Shown: positions 7,997 through 17,149 of the stretch, piece by piece | How the letters are laid out: each line of letters opens with the position of its first letter | Position numbering within the stretch: position 1 is the stretch's first letter | Source of the DNA: Streptomyces sp. NBC_01217 | GTDB taxonomy: Bacteria > Actinomycetota > Actinomycetes > Streptomycetales > Streptomycetaceae | Reading direction: 5' to 3' | NCBI RefSeq assembly: GCF_035994185.1 | Contig: NZ_CP108538.1 | Span: 1,922,001 to 1,986,000 of the forward strand | Length of the DNA stretch: 64,000 nt | Position numbers and translations under genes: made by a program | The notes under the pieces: model-generated | Databases searched by the model: none | Seen by the model: only the letters and a program-made list of their open reading frames with translations | What the model was told of the DNA's origin: nothing

Positions 7997-10900
7997 TCAT
8001 ACCGCCGTCGGTTCCAGTTCGCGCTCGAACCGGCGCTCGTCCCGGGCGATCCGGGTCATCGGATGGTCGTCACCGAGCTGCCGGGTCAGCTCGTCGGTCA
8101 TCTCCGTCCGCAGCCGCAGGGCCTCGTCCTTGCGCCCCATCGCGTCGAGCGTGACCGCGGTGTTCGACATCATGGCCAGGGTCTCCGGGTGGTGCGCCCC
8201 GAGGACGTGCTTGAGCTGTCCCGCCACCTTCCGTTCGGTCTCCAGCACGAGTTCGAGATCGCCCCCCTCGGCCGTCGCGTTGGCCAGATTCATGACGCAG
8301 AACAGGGTGTTGGGGTGCTCCTGCCCGTACACGTCCCTCATCGACGCGAGCACCCGGGTCAGTACCTGCTCCGACTCCTCCACCGCGCCGGCCCCCAGCA
8401 GGTAGACGCCGAGGTTGTTCAGGGCGGCCAGGGTGTACGGGTGCTTCTCCCCCGGCACCTTCATGTACTGGTCGACGACCTCCTGTGCGGTGTCCCTGGC
8501 CTCGGCCGCCTCGCCCGCCGCGAACAGGTCGGCCGCCAGATTGAGGTCACAGGCCAGCCATTCCGGGTTGGCGGAGGTGTACTTGGCCCGGTACCGGGCG
8601 CGGGTGGCCACCGTGAGCCTGCGGGCGTCCTCCAGTCTGCCCGCCCTGCGCAGCGAGACCGCCAGGCTCTTCGCCGCGCTCAGCGTGCCGGGGAAGGCCC
8701 GGCCGAGCGTGGCCTTGTAGCTGTCGTACGTACGGCTGAGGATGGCGACGGAGTCCTCGTACCGCCCGACGTCACGCAGGTCGCGGGCCAGGTTCATGGC
8801 CGAGGACAGGCTGTACGGGTGTTCCGGGCCGAGCACCTCGACCCGCCGGTCGAGGACGTCCTGGTCGATCTCCCTGGCCCTGGCGTACTGCCCGATGGAC
8901 CGCAGGGTGAACGCCAGGTTGTTGGCCGCTGCCAGGGTCCTCGGATGCGAATCGTGGAAGATCTGGTTGAACCCGTCGGTGGCCTCGGTCGCCAGCTCGA
9001 TCGCCATGGTGTACTCACCGAGCGTGCCGAGGTCCGTCGCCAGACTGCTGGTGCTCATGTACGTGTGCGGATGCTCCGGGCCCAGGACCTCCCGCTGCGT
9101 CGCCAGGGTGATCTCGTCGAGCTCCCTCGCCTCCACGTAACGGCCGCGCGAGCGGTAGATGTTGGCGAGGTGGAAGCAGAGGTAGAGGTACTGGATGTCC
9201 CGCTCCCCCAGCGTCTCCTTCCAGATGGCGCGCAATTCCTCGCCGAGGGCGGCCGCGGTCCTGAAGTCGCCTCGCTTCCAGAGATAGCGGACCCGGTCGA
9301 TCAGCAGCCTGCGGGCCTCGGGCTCCTTGCAGTTGCGGGCGTCGGACGGGACGAGGTGCGGCCAGATGGTGGCGAACTGCGGCCAGGTCGAGGGGTTGTC
9401 GATCGGCTCGTCGTCATCGGGCCGGGCGCCCGCCAGGATGCGGTGGACGGCATGCCGGGCGTCCCGCTGCTCCTCCTCGCTGAGCTGTGCCCGGATGACG
9501 GCCTGGACGAGGCGGTGCACCTGGATGGAGTTGGAGACCTGGTCGACCTTGGCGAGGGCGAACCGGCCGATCTCCCGGATGACCCGGCCCAGCACCAGCT
9601 TCTCCTGGAGCGAGGCGTCGTACGGCTTCAGTGCCTCGATCATCTCCTTGCTGTACAGGAGGTTGCCCGAGATCGGCTCGGGCGCGAAGAAGGCGCAGAG
9701 CTGGAGCAGCCGCACCGCGGCGGGCGAGCGCTCCTTGAGCCGTTCGATGGAGATGTTCCAGGTCGCCGCGACCGGTTCCGGGTAACCGGCCGGCTGGTTG
9801 AGCGCCAGGACCTCGGGGGCCTGCTGCGCCAGCTGTTCCAGATAGGTGTCGATCGGGGTGGCGGTCTCCGCGATCCAGGCCGCCGCCTGTTCGACGGCGA
9901 GCGGCAGGTCACCGACCGCGGTGGCCACCTGGGAGGCGTCCTCGTCGCTCAGCCCAGGGGCCCGGCGCTGAAGGTGCTCGATGGACTCCTCGCGCAGGAA
10001 GACGTCGACGGGCAGTGCGTCGCCGTGCTGGGACCAGGCCTGGTTCCGGGAGGTGACCAGGATGTGTCCGGAGCCGCCCTGCGGGAAGTAGCGCCTGAGC
10101 CGTTCGGGATCGTCGGCGTTGTCGAAGACCAGCAGCCAGCGGTCCGAGGGCACACCGCGTCGCAGCAGGTCCACGGCCTCCTGGGAGGCGGCCGCCATGT
10201 CGTCGCCGCCCTGGGCGCCGAGCCGGACGGCGAGCTCGGCGAGCCCGGCCACCACGTCGTCGGTCTGCTCGGAGGATATCCACCAGACCAGGTCGTAGTC
10301 GGCCATGAAGCGGTGTACGTACTCCAGCGCGACCTGGGTCTTGCCTACGCCCCCGAGTCCGTACAGGGTCTGCGGCTGCGGCAGCACGACGGCCATGCCG
10401 CCGCCGAGCTGGTCGCGCATCCGCTCCAGGACCAGGGAGCGGCCGGTGAAGCCGGGGTTGCGCGGCGGTGCGTTCCAGATCCTGGGGACGGTGCCAGGGA
10501 AGCGCGGTCCGGGCGACACACCGTCGGTGAGCTGTACGGGCCGGTCCAGGGCGCGTAACAGGGCGCCGGTGGCATGCACCTCGTCGAGCCGGAAGAGATC
10601 GACGGGGTTGCGGTCGATGTAGGGCGCGGACAGCCGTACGTCACCGACCCTGAGCGGCAGCAGCTGGCGCCGGCCGCCGCCGGGGTCCTCCGCCACGGCC
10701 CGCTCCCAGAGGTTCACCGCACGCTGCGACTTGAGGTAGGCGTTGGAGAGCAGCACGACGGTACGGGCCGCGTTCTCCGCGGCGGCGGCCGCCGGCTCCG
10801 GGGTCTGCCGCTCGGCGGACACATCGCGCGGTACGACGCGGAACCCGGCCCGGGTGAGCACGGATTCGATCCAGTCGGCCCACATCCGGTTCTCCGCCAC

Positions 10901-11932
10901 ATAGCTGAGGAAGAGATCCGCGGGCAGCGCGGGCCTGCGCCGGGTGAACGCGTCGCGGATGCGCAGCCGTACCTCTTCGCCGACCGGTGGCATCGAGGTG
11001 ATCTGCTGGTCGGTGATGACGGAGGTGAGCCGTTCGAAGGCAGAGAGCAGGGAGTTGGTGAGACCGGCCTCGTCACCGAAGGTGGCGAGGGTCTCCTCGT
11101 AGGCGTAGTAGGGGCGGTACGGAATCTCCACCGCGCCCCAGTAGGCGGTGAGTTCGTCGCCGGACAGATCGCGCGGCAGCCGGTCGAACTTCAGCCGGGC
11201 CAGCGCCCGTCCGGCGTCGGCCTTCTCCTTCTCGCCCTCGTCGATGCGCATCGGGACGGGGAAGATGGAGATGGGGCGGCCGGTGTAGCGCTCGGAGATC
11301 TGGCGGGCGACGGAGGCGGCGCCGTCGATGGACTGGTCGCTGAGCGTGAAGCAGTCGACGAGGACGTCGGGCAGGTGGACGGTGCAGATGTCGGCGATGT
11401 CGCTGAGACCGGTGCGGCTGTCGATGAGGACGTAGTCGTAGTTGGCCTTCATGTCGTCGCGCAGGGCGTCGAAGAAGTGGCCGCCGCCGAGCCGGTCGTA
11501 GAAGTTGTCCCAGTCGAAGGTGGAGACGGTCGCGGAGTACTCGCGGTTCTGCCGTCCGGCGGAGACGAAGTCGAGGGTGCCGCCGTGCGGGAACTCCCAG
11601 CCGAGCGCCTCGGGCGTGAGGGACACGGCGTGCGGCTGGATGCGGGCGTAGTCGCGGTGCCAGTCGTCGGCGCGCTGGACGGGGCTGGTCGCGGCCCAGG
11701 CGTACTCGGTGATCAGATCGATGACGCCGGTGGTGGCGCCGAGCGTCGACGGGTCGAGGAACGGGTGGAAGAACCGGTGGAGCCCGGGTGCCTCCAGGTC
11801 CCAGTCGAGGGCCAGTACCCGTTTTCCGTTGGCGGCGAGTATCCAGGCGGTGTTGGCCAGGGCCATGGTGCGCCCGGTTCCGCCCTTGTACGAGTAGAAG
11901 GTGACGATGCGCCCGTCACGACTGGCCGTCAT
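7997..11932 (-). CDS. fxsT: FxsT: FxSxx-COOH system ParA-TIR-STAND-TPR protein
   Basis: 1311 residues from ATG 11932, preceded by GGAGG at six bases; the start overlaps the end of fxsC by 17 bases. Domains in order: a ParA/MinD-like ATPase with deviant Walker A KGGTGRT (residues 16-22); a TIR-like domain (LFLSYVAENRMWADWI, about 340-465); an NB-ARC/STAND ATPase with P-loop GLGGVGKTQ (about 525-533) and Walker B LLVFDNAD; and from about residue 900 a run of long TPRs with repeated LGxxHPxT motifs. This matches the tetratricopeptide component of FxSxx-COOH peptide systems. STAND/TPR proteins usually act as ligand-triggered oligomerising switches; its role in the Fxs system is not established. 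Confidence 0.9.
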   Translation of the reverse strand: MTASRDGRIVTFYSYKGGTGRTMALANTAWILAANGKRVLALDWDLEAPGLHRFFHPFLDPSTLGATTGVIDLITEYAWAATSPVQRADDWHRDYARIQPHAVSLTPEALGWEFPHGGTLDFVSAGRQNREYSATVSTFDWDNFYDRLGGGHFFDALRDDMKANYDYVLIDSRTGLSDIADICTVHLPDVLVDCFTLSDQSIDGAASVARQISERYTGRPISIFPVPMRIDEGEKEKADAGRALARLKFDRLPRDLSGDELTAYWGAVEIPYRPYYAYEETLATFGDEAGLTNSLLSAFERLTSVITDQQITSMPPVGEEVRLRIRDAFTRRRPALPADLFLSYVAENRMWADWIESVLTRAGFRVVPRDVSAERQTPEPAAAAAENAARTVVLLSNAYLKSQRAVNLWERAVAEDPGGGRRQLLPLRVGDVRLSAPYIDRNPVDLFRLDEVHATGALLRALDRPVQLTDGVSPGPRFPGTVPRIWNAPPRNPGFTGRSLVLERMRDQLGGGMAVVLPQPQTLYGLGGVGKTQVALEYVHRFMADYDLVWWISSEQTDDVVAGLAELAVRLGAQGGDDMAAASQEAVDLLRRGVPSDRWLLVFDNADDPERLRRYFPQGGSGHILVTSRNQAWSQHGDALPVDVFLREESIEHLQRRAPGLSDEDASQVATAVGDLPLAVEQAAAWIAETATPIDTYLEQLAQQAPEVLALNQPAGYPEPVAATWNISIERLKERSPAAVRLLQLCAFFAPEPISGNLLYSKEMIEALKPYDASLQEKLVLGRVIREIGRFALAKVDQVSNSIQVHRLVQAVIRAQLSEEEQRDARHAVHRILAGARPDDDEPIDNPSTWPQFATIWPHLVPSDARNCKEPEARRLLIDRVRYLWKRGDFRTAAALGEELRAIWKETLGERDIQYLYLCFHLANIYRSRGRYVEARELDEITLATQREVLGPEHPHTYMSTSSLATDLGTLGEYTMAIELATEATDGFNQIFHDSHPRTLAAANNLAFTLRSIGQYARAREIDQDVLDRRVEVLGPEHPYSLSSAMNLARDLRDVGRYEDSVAILSRTYDSYKATLGRAFPGTLSAAKSLAVSLRRAGRLEDARRLTVATRARYRAKYTSANPEWLACDLNLAADLFAAGEAAEARDTAQEVVDQYMKVPGEKHPYTLAALNNLGVYLLGAGAVEESEQVLTRVLASMRDVYGQEHPNTLFCVMNLANATAEGGDLELVLETERKVAGQLKHVLGAHHPETLAMMSNTAVTLDAMGRKDEALRLRTEMTDELTRQLGDDHPMTRIARDERRFERELEPTAV

Positions 11933-13247
11933 CCGTGTCCTCCGCATCCGTCGCAGGGTCGTGTGTCTCGGGGGTGTAGTACGTCTGCGCCATCGGCCCC
12001 ATCAGCCGGGTCCGTTCGGTGTGTACGCCGCCGGTGGCGGGTGGGTAGACCGCCGCGTGTCTCAGGTACTGCTGGGCCGCCACCTCGACCACCTGCGGCA
12101 GGATCTGCCCGAAGGCATCCATGCTGGGTACGCCCTTGGCGGCGGCCCGGCAGTAGGCCCGCCCCTGGCGCATCTTGGTCGGCATGGTCTGTTCGAGTTT
12201 CTCGGTCAGTTCGGCCTCGGCCGCCCTGCTCTCGTGGTCCTCGCGGTTCCACGGCACGACCATCGTCACCCAGGGGCGGTTCTCGGCGTCGAAGGCGGCG
12301 AGCCGCCTGCGCCGGTCCTCGTCCTGCAGGGCCCAGCGGTCGACCAGCAGGATCTCCGGCCTGCTGGGCGGCTGTTTGCCCTCCGGGTGCCCGGACTCCT
12401 CGTCGAAGGAGGAGATGGTGGCCTGGTAGTTGAGGGAGCGCACCAGATCCTCGGCGACATAGGCCAGGGGGCGGGCGGCGGTCGGGTGGTAGGGGTTCCA
12501 GTCCTGCGGGTTGTCGCCGTAGTACTCGGCATTGCGTCCCTCGGGCAGGTCGTGCCGGGTGGGGGCGGCGATGGTGACCTGCATGGGGCGGGGGCCGCCG
12601 ACTGAGCTGTTCGGCGGGCCGAAGGCACTGGGGGCCAGCCGGTAGTCGACGGGGCGGCCGGTGCCGATCCGTATGGTGTCCGCGACGCTGACGATGCGCT
12701 TGGCGAGTTCGTACACCGCGCGCTCGTACTCCTCGGCGAAGAGCCTGAGTTTGATCAGCCCGTAGAGTCCGTCGCTGACGTAACGGTCTCCGAAGTCGCG
12801 GTGGTTGAACTGTAATCGCTCGGCGGGGCCCGGGAGTTGACTCGGCGGCACCGGAACCCAGAGCGCCGGGACGATCGCCTCGGCGGGCTGGTTGGAGCGG
12901 GCCCGGTAGTGAATGGCGCGCTGCGCGAAGGCGTACCACTCCTTGCCGCACATCTCGCTGGCGAAATAGCGCGGCGAGAACAGCGGGACGAACACCCGGC
13001 AGGTGGCGAGCACCTCGCCGAGCCGCTCGGACCAGCCCTCGCCGGAACGTATCTCGCGGTCGATGAACCCGGCGGGCGCGCCCGCGGGCAGATCGGTCAT
13101 CGCCATCACATGACCGCAGAGGTCCTGGAAGAGCCGTTCGACCCACATATCGGGGTCCGTTCCACCGCCGTACCCCGGTGTATGTGCATAACTCAAGAAG
13201 AAGTACGGCCGATGGTCCGCCGCTCGCTGCTGCGTTGTTGCGTGCAC
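11916..13247 (-). CDS. fxsC: FxsC: TIR-like protein of the FxSxx-COOH system
   Basis: 443 residues. The N-terminus (RPYFFLSYAHTPGYG) begins a TIR-like fold with a conserved acidic and tryptophan-rich second half (FVPLFSPRYFASEMCGKEWYAF). A C-terminal region of about 150 residues includes WVTMVVPWNREDHES and is characteristic of FxsC. I chose GTG 13247 because family similarity starts about 13 residues later and a purine-rich stretch precedes it; ATG 13340 would add 31 residues with no family character and no clear ribosome site. It lies directly upstream of fxsT with a 17-base overlap. Whether the TIR domain hydrolyses NAD is unknown; I did not identify a confident catalytic glutamate. Confidence 0.85.
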   Translation of the reverse strand: MHATTQQRAADHRPYFFLSYAHTPGYGGGTDPDMWVERLFQDLCGHVMAMTDLPAGAPAGFIDREIRSGEGWSERLGEVLATCRVFVPLFSPRYFASEMCGKEWYAFAQRAIHYRARSNQPAEAIVPALWVPVPPSQLPGPAERLQFNHRDFGDRYVSDGLYGLIKLRLFAEEYERAVYELAKRIVSVADTIRIGTGRPVDYRLAPSAFGPPNSSVGGPRPMQVTIAAPTRHDLPEGRNAEYYGDNPQDWNPYHPTAARPLAYVAEDLVRSLNYQATISSFDEESGHPEGKQPPSRPEILLVDRWALQDEDRRRRLAAFDAENRPWVTMVVPWNREDHESRAAEAELTEKLEQTMPTKMRQGRAYCRAAAKGVPSMDAFGQILPQVVEVAAQQYLRHAAVYPPATGGVHTERTRLMGPMAQTYYTPETHDPATDAEDTDDGQS

Positions 13248-13481
13248 ACGACCCCCGTCCTGTGTGAGCACCCGCACCCGAGGATTGAAGTGAATGCGAG
13301 CGAATTCATCATTCCGGAGCGGACGTTGCTCCACCCCCATGGCGTTCGGTCATTCAACGCCGGTTTTCAGTCATACGTTCCCGGGTTCAGCCGATCGTTC
13401 CTTGATCGAATTCGGTCTGCTCCCGTTCCTCCCCGTTGTCCTGTGCGTATCCATGACCCCCACTAAACCGGAATACGAGCC

Positions 13482-15716
13482 TCAGATTTCTTTCCGCATC
13501 TGATCCAGCAGCCGTTTTCCACTGACGGTCAGTTCGGCGGCACCCTCCAGCGTGTCGAGGGCCTGCGGTACACCCTCCAGACAGCTCGGATCGAAAGCCC
13601 CGAGCGCCATCCGCTCATAGGTGTCGGCCAGCAACCGGGAAAACGGAACTGGTTCTTCCTGCCAGGGCATCCGATGTTCCCAGGAGCCGTCTGCCGCGTA
13701 AAGATCCGTGACATCGCGAAGCGCCCTCAATTCGGCCCGCCGGAAGCCCCGCAGCAGTGCGGACGCCAGCTCCTCGGAGCTGCCGTCCGGGGAGATCCCC
13801 AGTGCGCCGTATCCGTGCTGCCCGACGGAGGGCTCGGCCGGGGCCAGGCCGGTCAGCGGCGTGAGGGTGGTGAGGCGGCCCGCCATCTCCTCGGTGCGCC
13901 CCGGTGCCTTCGTCTCGATCAGCGTCCAGGCCTCGCCGATCCTGGCCGCCAGACCGGCGGCCGCCCGGTCGCCGAGGGCGTCCGCGGGAGGCAGGGGGAA
14001 GCACGCGCGGTACGGGTCGAGGTCGTCGAGTACGAGACCGGGCGCCGAACCGGGCGTCGCGAGCCGGCGCAGCGGCCGCCAGCCGGGACCGGCCGCCCGA
14101 GGCCGTACGACCCGCCGCTCGGCCGCGCCGCTCCCCTCCCGCCGGACCAGGAAGCCGTCCTCGGTGGCCCGCACCAGTGCCGTGCCGTACTCCTGCGCGT
14201 CCCCGATCCGCAACTCCCCGAGACCGGGCAGGAAGATCCTGCCGCCCGAGAAGGTCACCCCTACGGGCAGATCGAGGCCCGCCCGTACAGCAGCGGCCGC
14301 GAGGTACGCCGCCATCCGGCGCGCCGCCCGCTCGGCCCCGTGCCGCTCGTGGACCACCTCCAACGCGCGCAGCAGCCAGCTGCGGGTGTACGGGTGCGCC
14401 AGCACCTCGTCCAGACCGCGGGCTCCCTCGTCGGACGCGTCGACGGTGGCGGCAAGCTCCCAGACGGCCGCCCACCGCTCGCCGCCGCGGCGCCCGATGT
14501 CGGCGTTCAGCCGGGCGAGCAGGGTGCGGGTGAGGTCCTGCTGGGCGGCGGCCAGCTCGTCGGCCCCGGTCACCGCGGTCGCGACGAGGGAGGCAGCGGT
14601 GCGCGCCTCGATGCCGCGCACCAGGGCGGCCAGATCGGCGCAGTACACGGACGGGTTGTCGAATGCGCCGGACGGCCCTGTGGAGCGGTACCGGTGGGTG
14701 TACAGGCCGCCCCCGCACGAACGTACGACGGGGCAGCTGCGGCAGGTCTCGCTGACCCCGGCCAGCCCGAGCTGGCGGGCCTGCACCCCGGGGTGGGCCG
14801 CGACCTCGTCGAAGGTGTGGGTGAAGACGTCGAATCCGGTGGCCGCGGCGCCTTCGTAGGCGCTCTTGAGCGAGTCGACCTGCTCCAGCTGGCCGTCGGT
14901 CTCGACGACGACGAGGTCGGTGGGGGCGAGCCCCAGGGACTCGGTGAGGCTGGGGCCGCCGCTCAGCGTGGACAGCACCGAGGAGAAGAGCCGGACCGGC
15001 ACCGGGCGCGCCTGCTCCTGCCAGCGGTCGAAGACCGCGAGGAGCCAGTCGGCGTAGGCGGTGGGTGATCCGTCCGGGCGGGGCGGCGGCTCGTCCCAGG
15101 TGGCGTGCGGAAGCAGGAAGTCGATGAGCGGCGGGTCGAGCTCGGTGAGTGCGTCGAGGACCGCGCGCGGGTCGTTCTCGATGTCGACGGTGCACAGGAG
15201 CCCGAGGTTGAGATGGCGGTAGCGCTCCTGCCGGAGCAGCTCGACGGCCTTGAGGACCAGGGGGTGGCTGCTGCGTCCGTCGGCGTAGCGGCGGTGCCGG
15301 TCGTTGGCGGCCCGGTCTCCGTCGAGGGAGATGCCGACCTTGACGCCGAACTCGTCGAAGAGGTCGAGATAGCGCGGGCTGAGCTGGATTCCGTTGGTGT
15401 GGATACGGAGGTCGAGCTCCGCGATGCCCTCGAAGGCCGAGGTGAGCTCTTCGCAGACGCGCCGCAGCCGGGCGGGGCCCGCCAGTAGGGGCTCCCCTCC
15501 GTGCAGGATCACTGACACGGAGGGCAGTGCATGTGTCTTGGCATGCTCGGCCAAGCGCTGAGCAGTCCGGAAGATGACATCATCAGAGATTGTTCTCGGC
15601 CGGGTTCGCCAGCTCTGATCTGCATGTTCATAGACATAGCAATGGTCACAGGCAAGATCGCATCTGCTGTGGACCTTGAGAACGACTTCGCGGAAAGGGA
15701 CCAGGGGTCCTGTCAT
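13482..15716 (-). CDS. fxsB: FxsB: radical SAM/SPASM cyclophane-forming peptide maturase
   Basis: 744 residues. The radical SAM cluster motif CDLACDHC gives Cys19, Cys23 and Cys26; GGEP follows at 73-76. A SPASM-type auxiliary cluster region has Cys325, Cys328, Cys334 and Cys359. FxsB enzymes are known to join the Phe and Ser side chains of the F-x-S motif of FxsA into a three-residue cyclophane. The long C-terminal part (about 370-744) resembles HExxH-type modification domains (ALRD, PWQEEPVPFSRLLADTYERMAL) but the HExxH itself is absent: residues 656-660 are RGFRR. The fxsA stop lies 64 bases upstream. The ribosome site is weak (GGTGGA directly before ATG), so the start is less certain than the identity. 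Confidence 0.9.
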   Translation of the reverse strand: MTGPLVPFREVVLKVHSRCDLACDHCYVYEHADQSWRTRPRTISDDVIFRTAQRLAEHAKTHALPSVSVILHGGEPLLAGPARLRRVCEELTSAFEGIAELDLRIHTNGIQLSPRYLDLFDEFGVKVGISLDGDRAANDRHRRYADGRSSHPLVLKAVELLRQERYRHLNLGLLCTVDIENDPRAVLDALTELDPPLIDFLLPHATWDEPPPRPDGSPTAYADWLLAVFDRWQEQARPVPVRLFSSVLSTLSGGPSLTESLGLAPTDLVVVETDGQLEQVDSLKSAYEGAAATGFDVFTHTFDEVAAHPGVQARQLGLAGVSETCRSCPVVRSCGGGLYTHRYRSTGPSGAFDNPSVYCADLAALVRGIEARTAASLVATAVTGADELAAAQQDLTRTLLARLNADIGRRGGERWAAVWELAATVDASDEGARGLDEVLAHPYTRSWLLRALEVVHERHGAERAARRMAAYLAAAAVRAGLDLPVGVTFSGGRIFLPGLGELRIGDAQEYGTALVRATEDGFLVRREGSGAAERRVVRPRAAGPGWRPLRRLATPGSAPGLVLDDLDPYRACFPLPPADALGDRAAAGLAARIGEAWTLIETKAPGRTEEMAGRLTTLTPLTGLAPAEPSVGQHGYGALGISPDGSSEELASALLRGFRRAELRALRDVTDLYAADGSWEHRMPWQEEPVPFSRLLADTYERMALGAFDPSCLEGVPQALDTLEGAAELTVSGKRLLDQMRKEI

Positions 15717-15780
15717 TCCACCAGTCTAGCCAGCCCGAAGGGGTGCTCGGGGCATTGGCCGGGAGTGCCGAGGCGTCGGT

Positions 15781-15948
15781 TCAGAGTGCCGAGTTGAAGG
15801 TCGATGCCTGGGTGGGGCGACCGGCTGACGCGGCGTGCACGCGACCGAGCTTGCGGGCGGCGTCGGTGCCGCGCGCATCGATCTCGGTGAGCGGCACACG
15901 GTTCTTCTTCGCAACGGCGAAGGAGAGGGAGGATTCAGTGGTCTTCAC
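15781..15948 (-). CDS. fxsA: FxsA: FxSxx-COOH ribosomal peptide precursor
   Basis: Small gene found by translating the strand upstream of fxsB: GTG 15948 to TGA 15781, 55 residues, with AAGGA five bases before the start. The N-terminal leader has the family signature RVPLTEIDARGTDAARKLGR (residues 17-36). The last five residues are F-N-S-A-L, exactly the F-x-S-x-x-COOH pattern that defines the substrate. Phe51 and Ser53 are the expected crosslinked residues. It is the first gene of the fxsA-fxsB-fxsC-fxsT row. A plausible vegetative promoter lies about 90-120 bases upstream. The product is likely processed by FxsB; its biological activity is unknown. Confidence 0.9.
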   Translation of the reverse strand: MKTTESSLSFAVAKKNRVPLTEIDARGTDAARKLGRVHAASAGRPTQASTFNSAL

Positions 15949-16038
15949 GGCCGTCCTTGAGGGGATTTGTTCCGATGGATTGGTTCCGGACAGGAATACA
16001 GCAACGATATCTGCACCATTGCAGTGTCCGGCGGCACG

Positions 16039-16066
16039 ACTTTACTCTCATGGCCTCGGTTGGCAA
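16039..16066 (-). promoter_or_regulatory. candidate promoter for fxsA
   Basis: Minus strand: TTGCCA (-35), 16-base spacer, TAAAGT (-10, fits TANNNT). Transcription would begin near 16032, giving an approximately 85-base leader before fxsA. It sits in the 226-base divergent gap between fxsA and the SLATT gene. Assigned by pattern and position only. Confidence 0.4.
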
Positions 16067-16174
16067 CTGAGGACGCCCACTTGGAACAAGAGCGTCATGT
16101 GGGACCGTCCCGGATCGAACGGAACGACCGATTCCACCATTGAGGTGACGACATAACCGCAGACGGGAGCGAAC

Positions 16175-17101
16175 ATGACGGCGATTCCCGGACCGCTGCA
16201 GAGCATGGTGTTCAGGAACGCCGACCTGCCGGCACTCTTCCACCACACGGACGCGATCGCCATCGCAAGCCAGCGGGAGGCCGTGAACACCACCCGCGTC
16301 CAGCTGATCCTACTGGTCGTGGGCACCCTGCCGGCCGCGGTTCCCTGGCATGCGGAGCTGGCTGACACGTTTCAACTCACCGATGCCATCGGCGTGTTGG
16401 CCTATGCGGGTGTCCTGATCACGACGTACCTCACCGCCCAGCGCAAAGCAAAGTCGCAATGGCAACTCAACCGCTCGGCGGCGGAGTTCATCAAGTCGAT
16501 GTGCTGGCGTTACTCGGTGCACGGCTCACCGTTCGACACCACGACCCAGCACCCCGAGGCGGTGTTCGCGAACCGCCTTGAGGAGGGCCTCCAGGAGCTC
16601 CGGAAGGTGGGGTGGTCCGACCCCCGCGATCTGACCGCGGATTCGGGCGGACTGATCACGGACTCCATGCGGGAGTTGCGGAACAAGGCATTCACCGTGC
16701 GCAAGGAGACGTATGTACGCGATCGGCTGATAGAGCAGCGCAGTTGGTATCGCAGGCGCCAGGAGGTGTCCCGGCGGGCCACGCTCGCCTGGTCGACCAC
16801 CATTGCCGTACTGACGGCGCTCGCCCTGGTGTTCGCGCTGCTGAGAACGTTCTCCGTCACCCAGTCCTTCGCCCTGACGGGGGTGCTGTCCGCCGCCGCG
16901 GCGGCCTGTCTGGCGTGGAGCGAGATGCGCCGCCACCATCCGCTGATATCGGCCCACTCCCTGGTGGAGCAGGATCTGGAGGCGATGCAGGTGGCGATGG
17001 AGACCACTCTGACCGAGCGTCAGTGGCCGCGGGCGGTCTTCGAGACCGAGCGCATCGTCTCCCCGCAGCACACCGACTGGCTTGCACGGCACCAGATGTG
17101 A
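16175..17101 (+). CDS. SLATT-type (DUF4231) membrane protein
   Basis: 308 residues; GGGAG lies a few bases before ATG 16175. Four hydrophobic segments are visible at about 42-59, 71-87, 204-223 and 232-248, with a long cytoplasmic region between the two pairs. The stretch around YVRDRLIEQRSWYRRRQ (180-196) just before the third segment is the DUF4231 signature. SLATT proteins are predicted membrane-embedded effectors that pair with nucleotide-sensing domains such as SLOG in bacterial conflict systems. A SLOG-type gene follows on the other strand, 48 bases beyond the stop. Divergent from fxsA. Pore formation is a family-level prediction, not shown here. Confidence 0.75.
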   Translation: MTAIPGPLQSMVFRNADLPALFHHTDAIAIASQREAVNTTRVQLILLVVGTLPAAVPWHAELADTFQLTDAIGVLAYAGVLITTYLTAQRKAKSQWQLNRSAAEFIKSMCWRYSVHGSPFDTTTQHPEAVFANRLEEGLQELRKVGWSDPRDLTADSGGLITDSMRELRNKAFTVRKETYVRDRLIEQRSWYRRRQEVSRRATLAWSTTIAVLTALALVFALLRTFSVTQSFALTGVLSAAAAACLAWSEMRRHHPLISAHSLVEQDLEAMQVAMETTLTERQWPRAVFETERIVSPQHTDWLARHQM

Positions 17102-17149
17102 CGGACAGTCAATGGCGATGTTGTATACGGAGAGGACCCGGGGAAGCGG

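Noticed and set aside
7664..10558. 964-codon open frame opposite fxsT
   Set aside because: Shadow of fxsT codon bias; low-complexity Gly/Arg/Val-rich translation with no domain.
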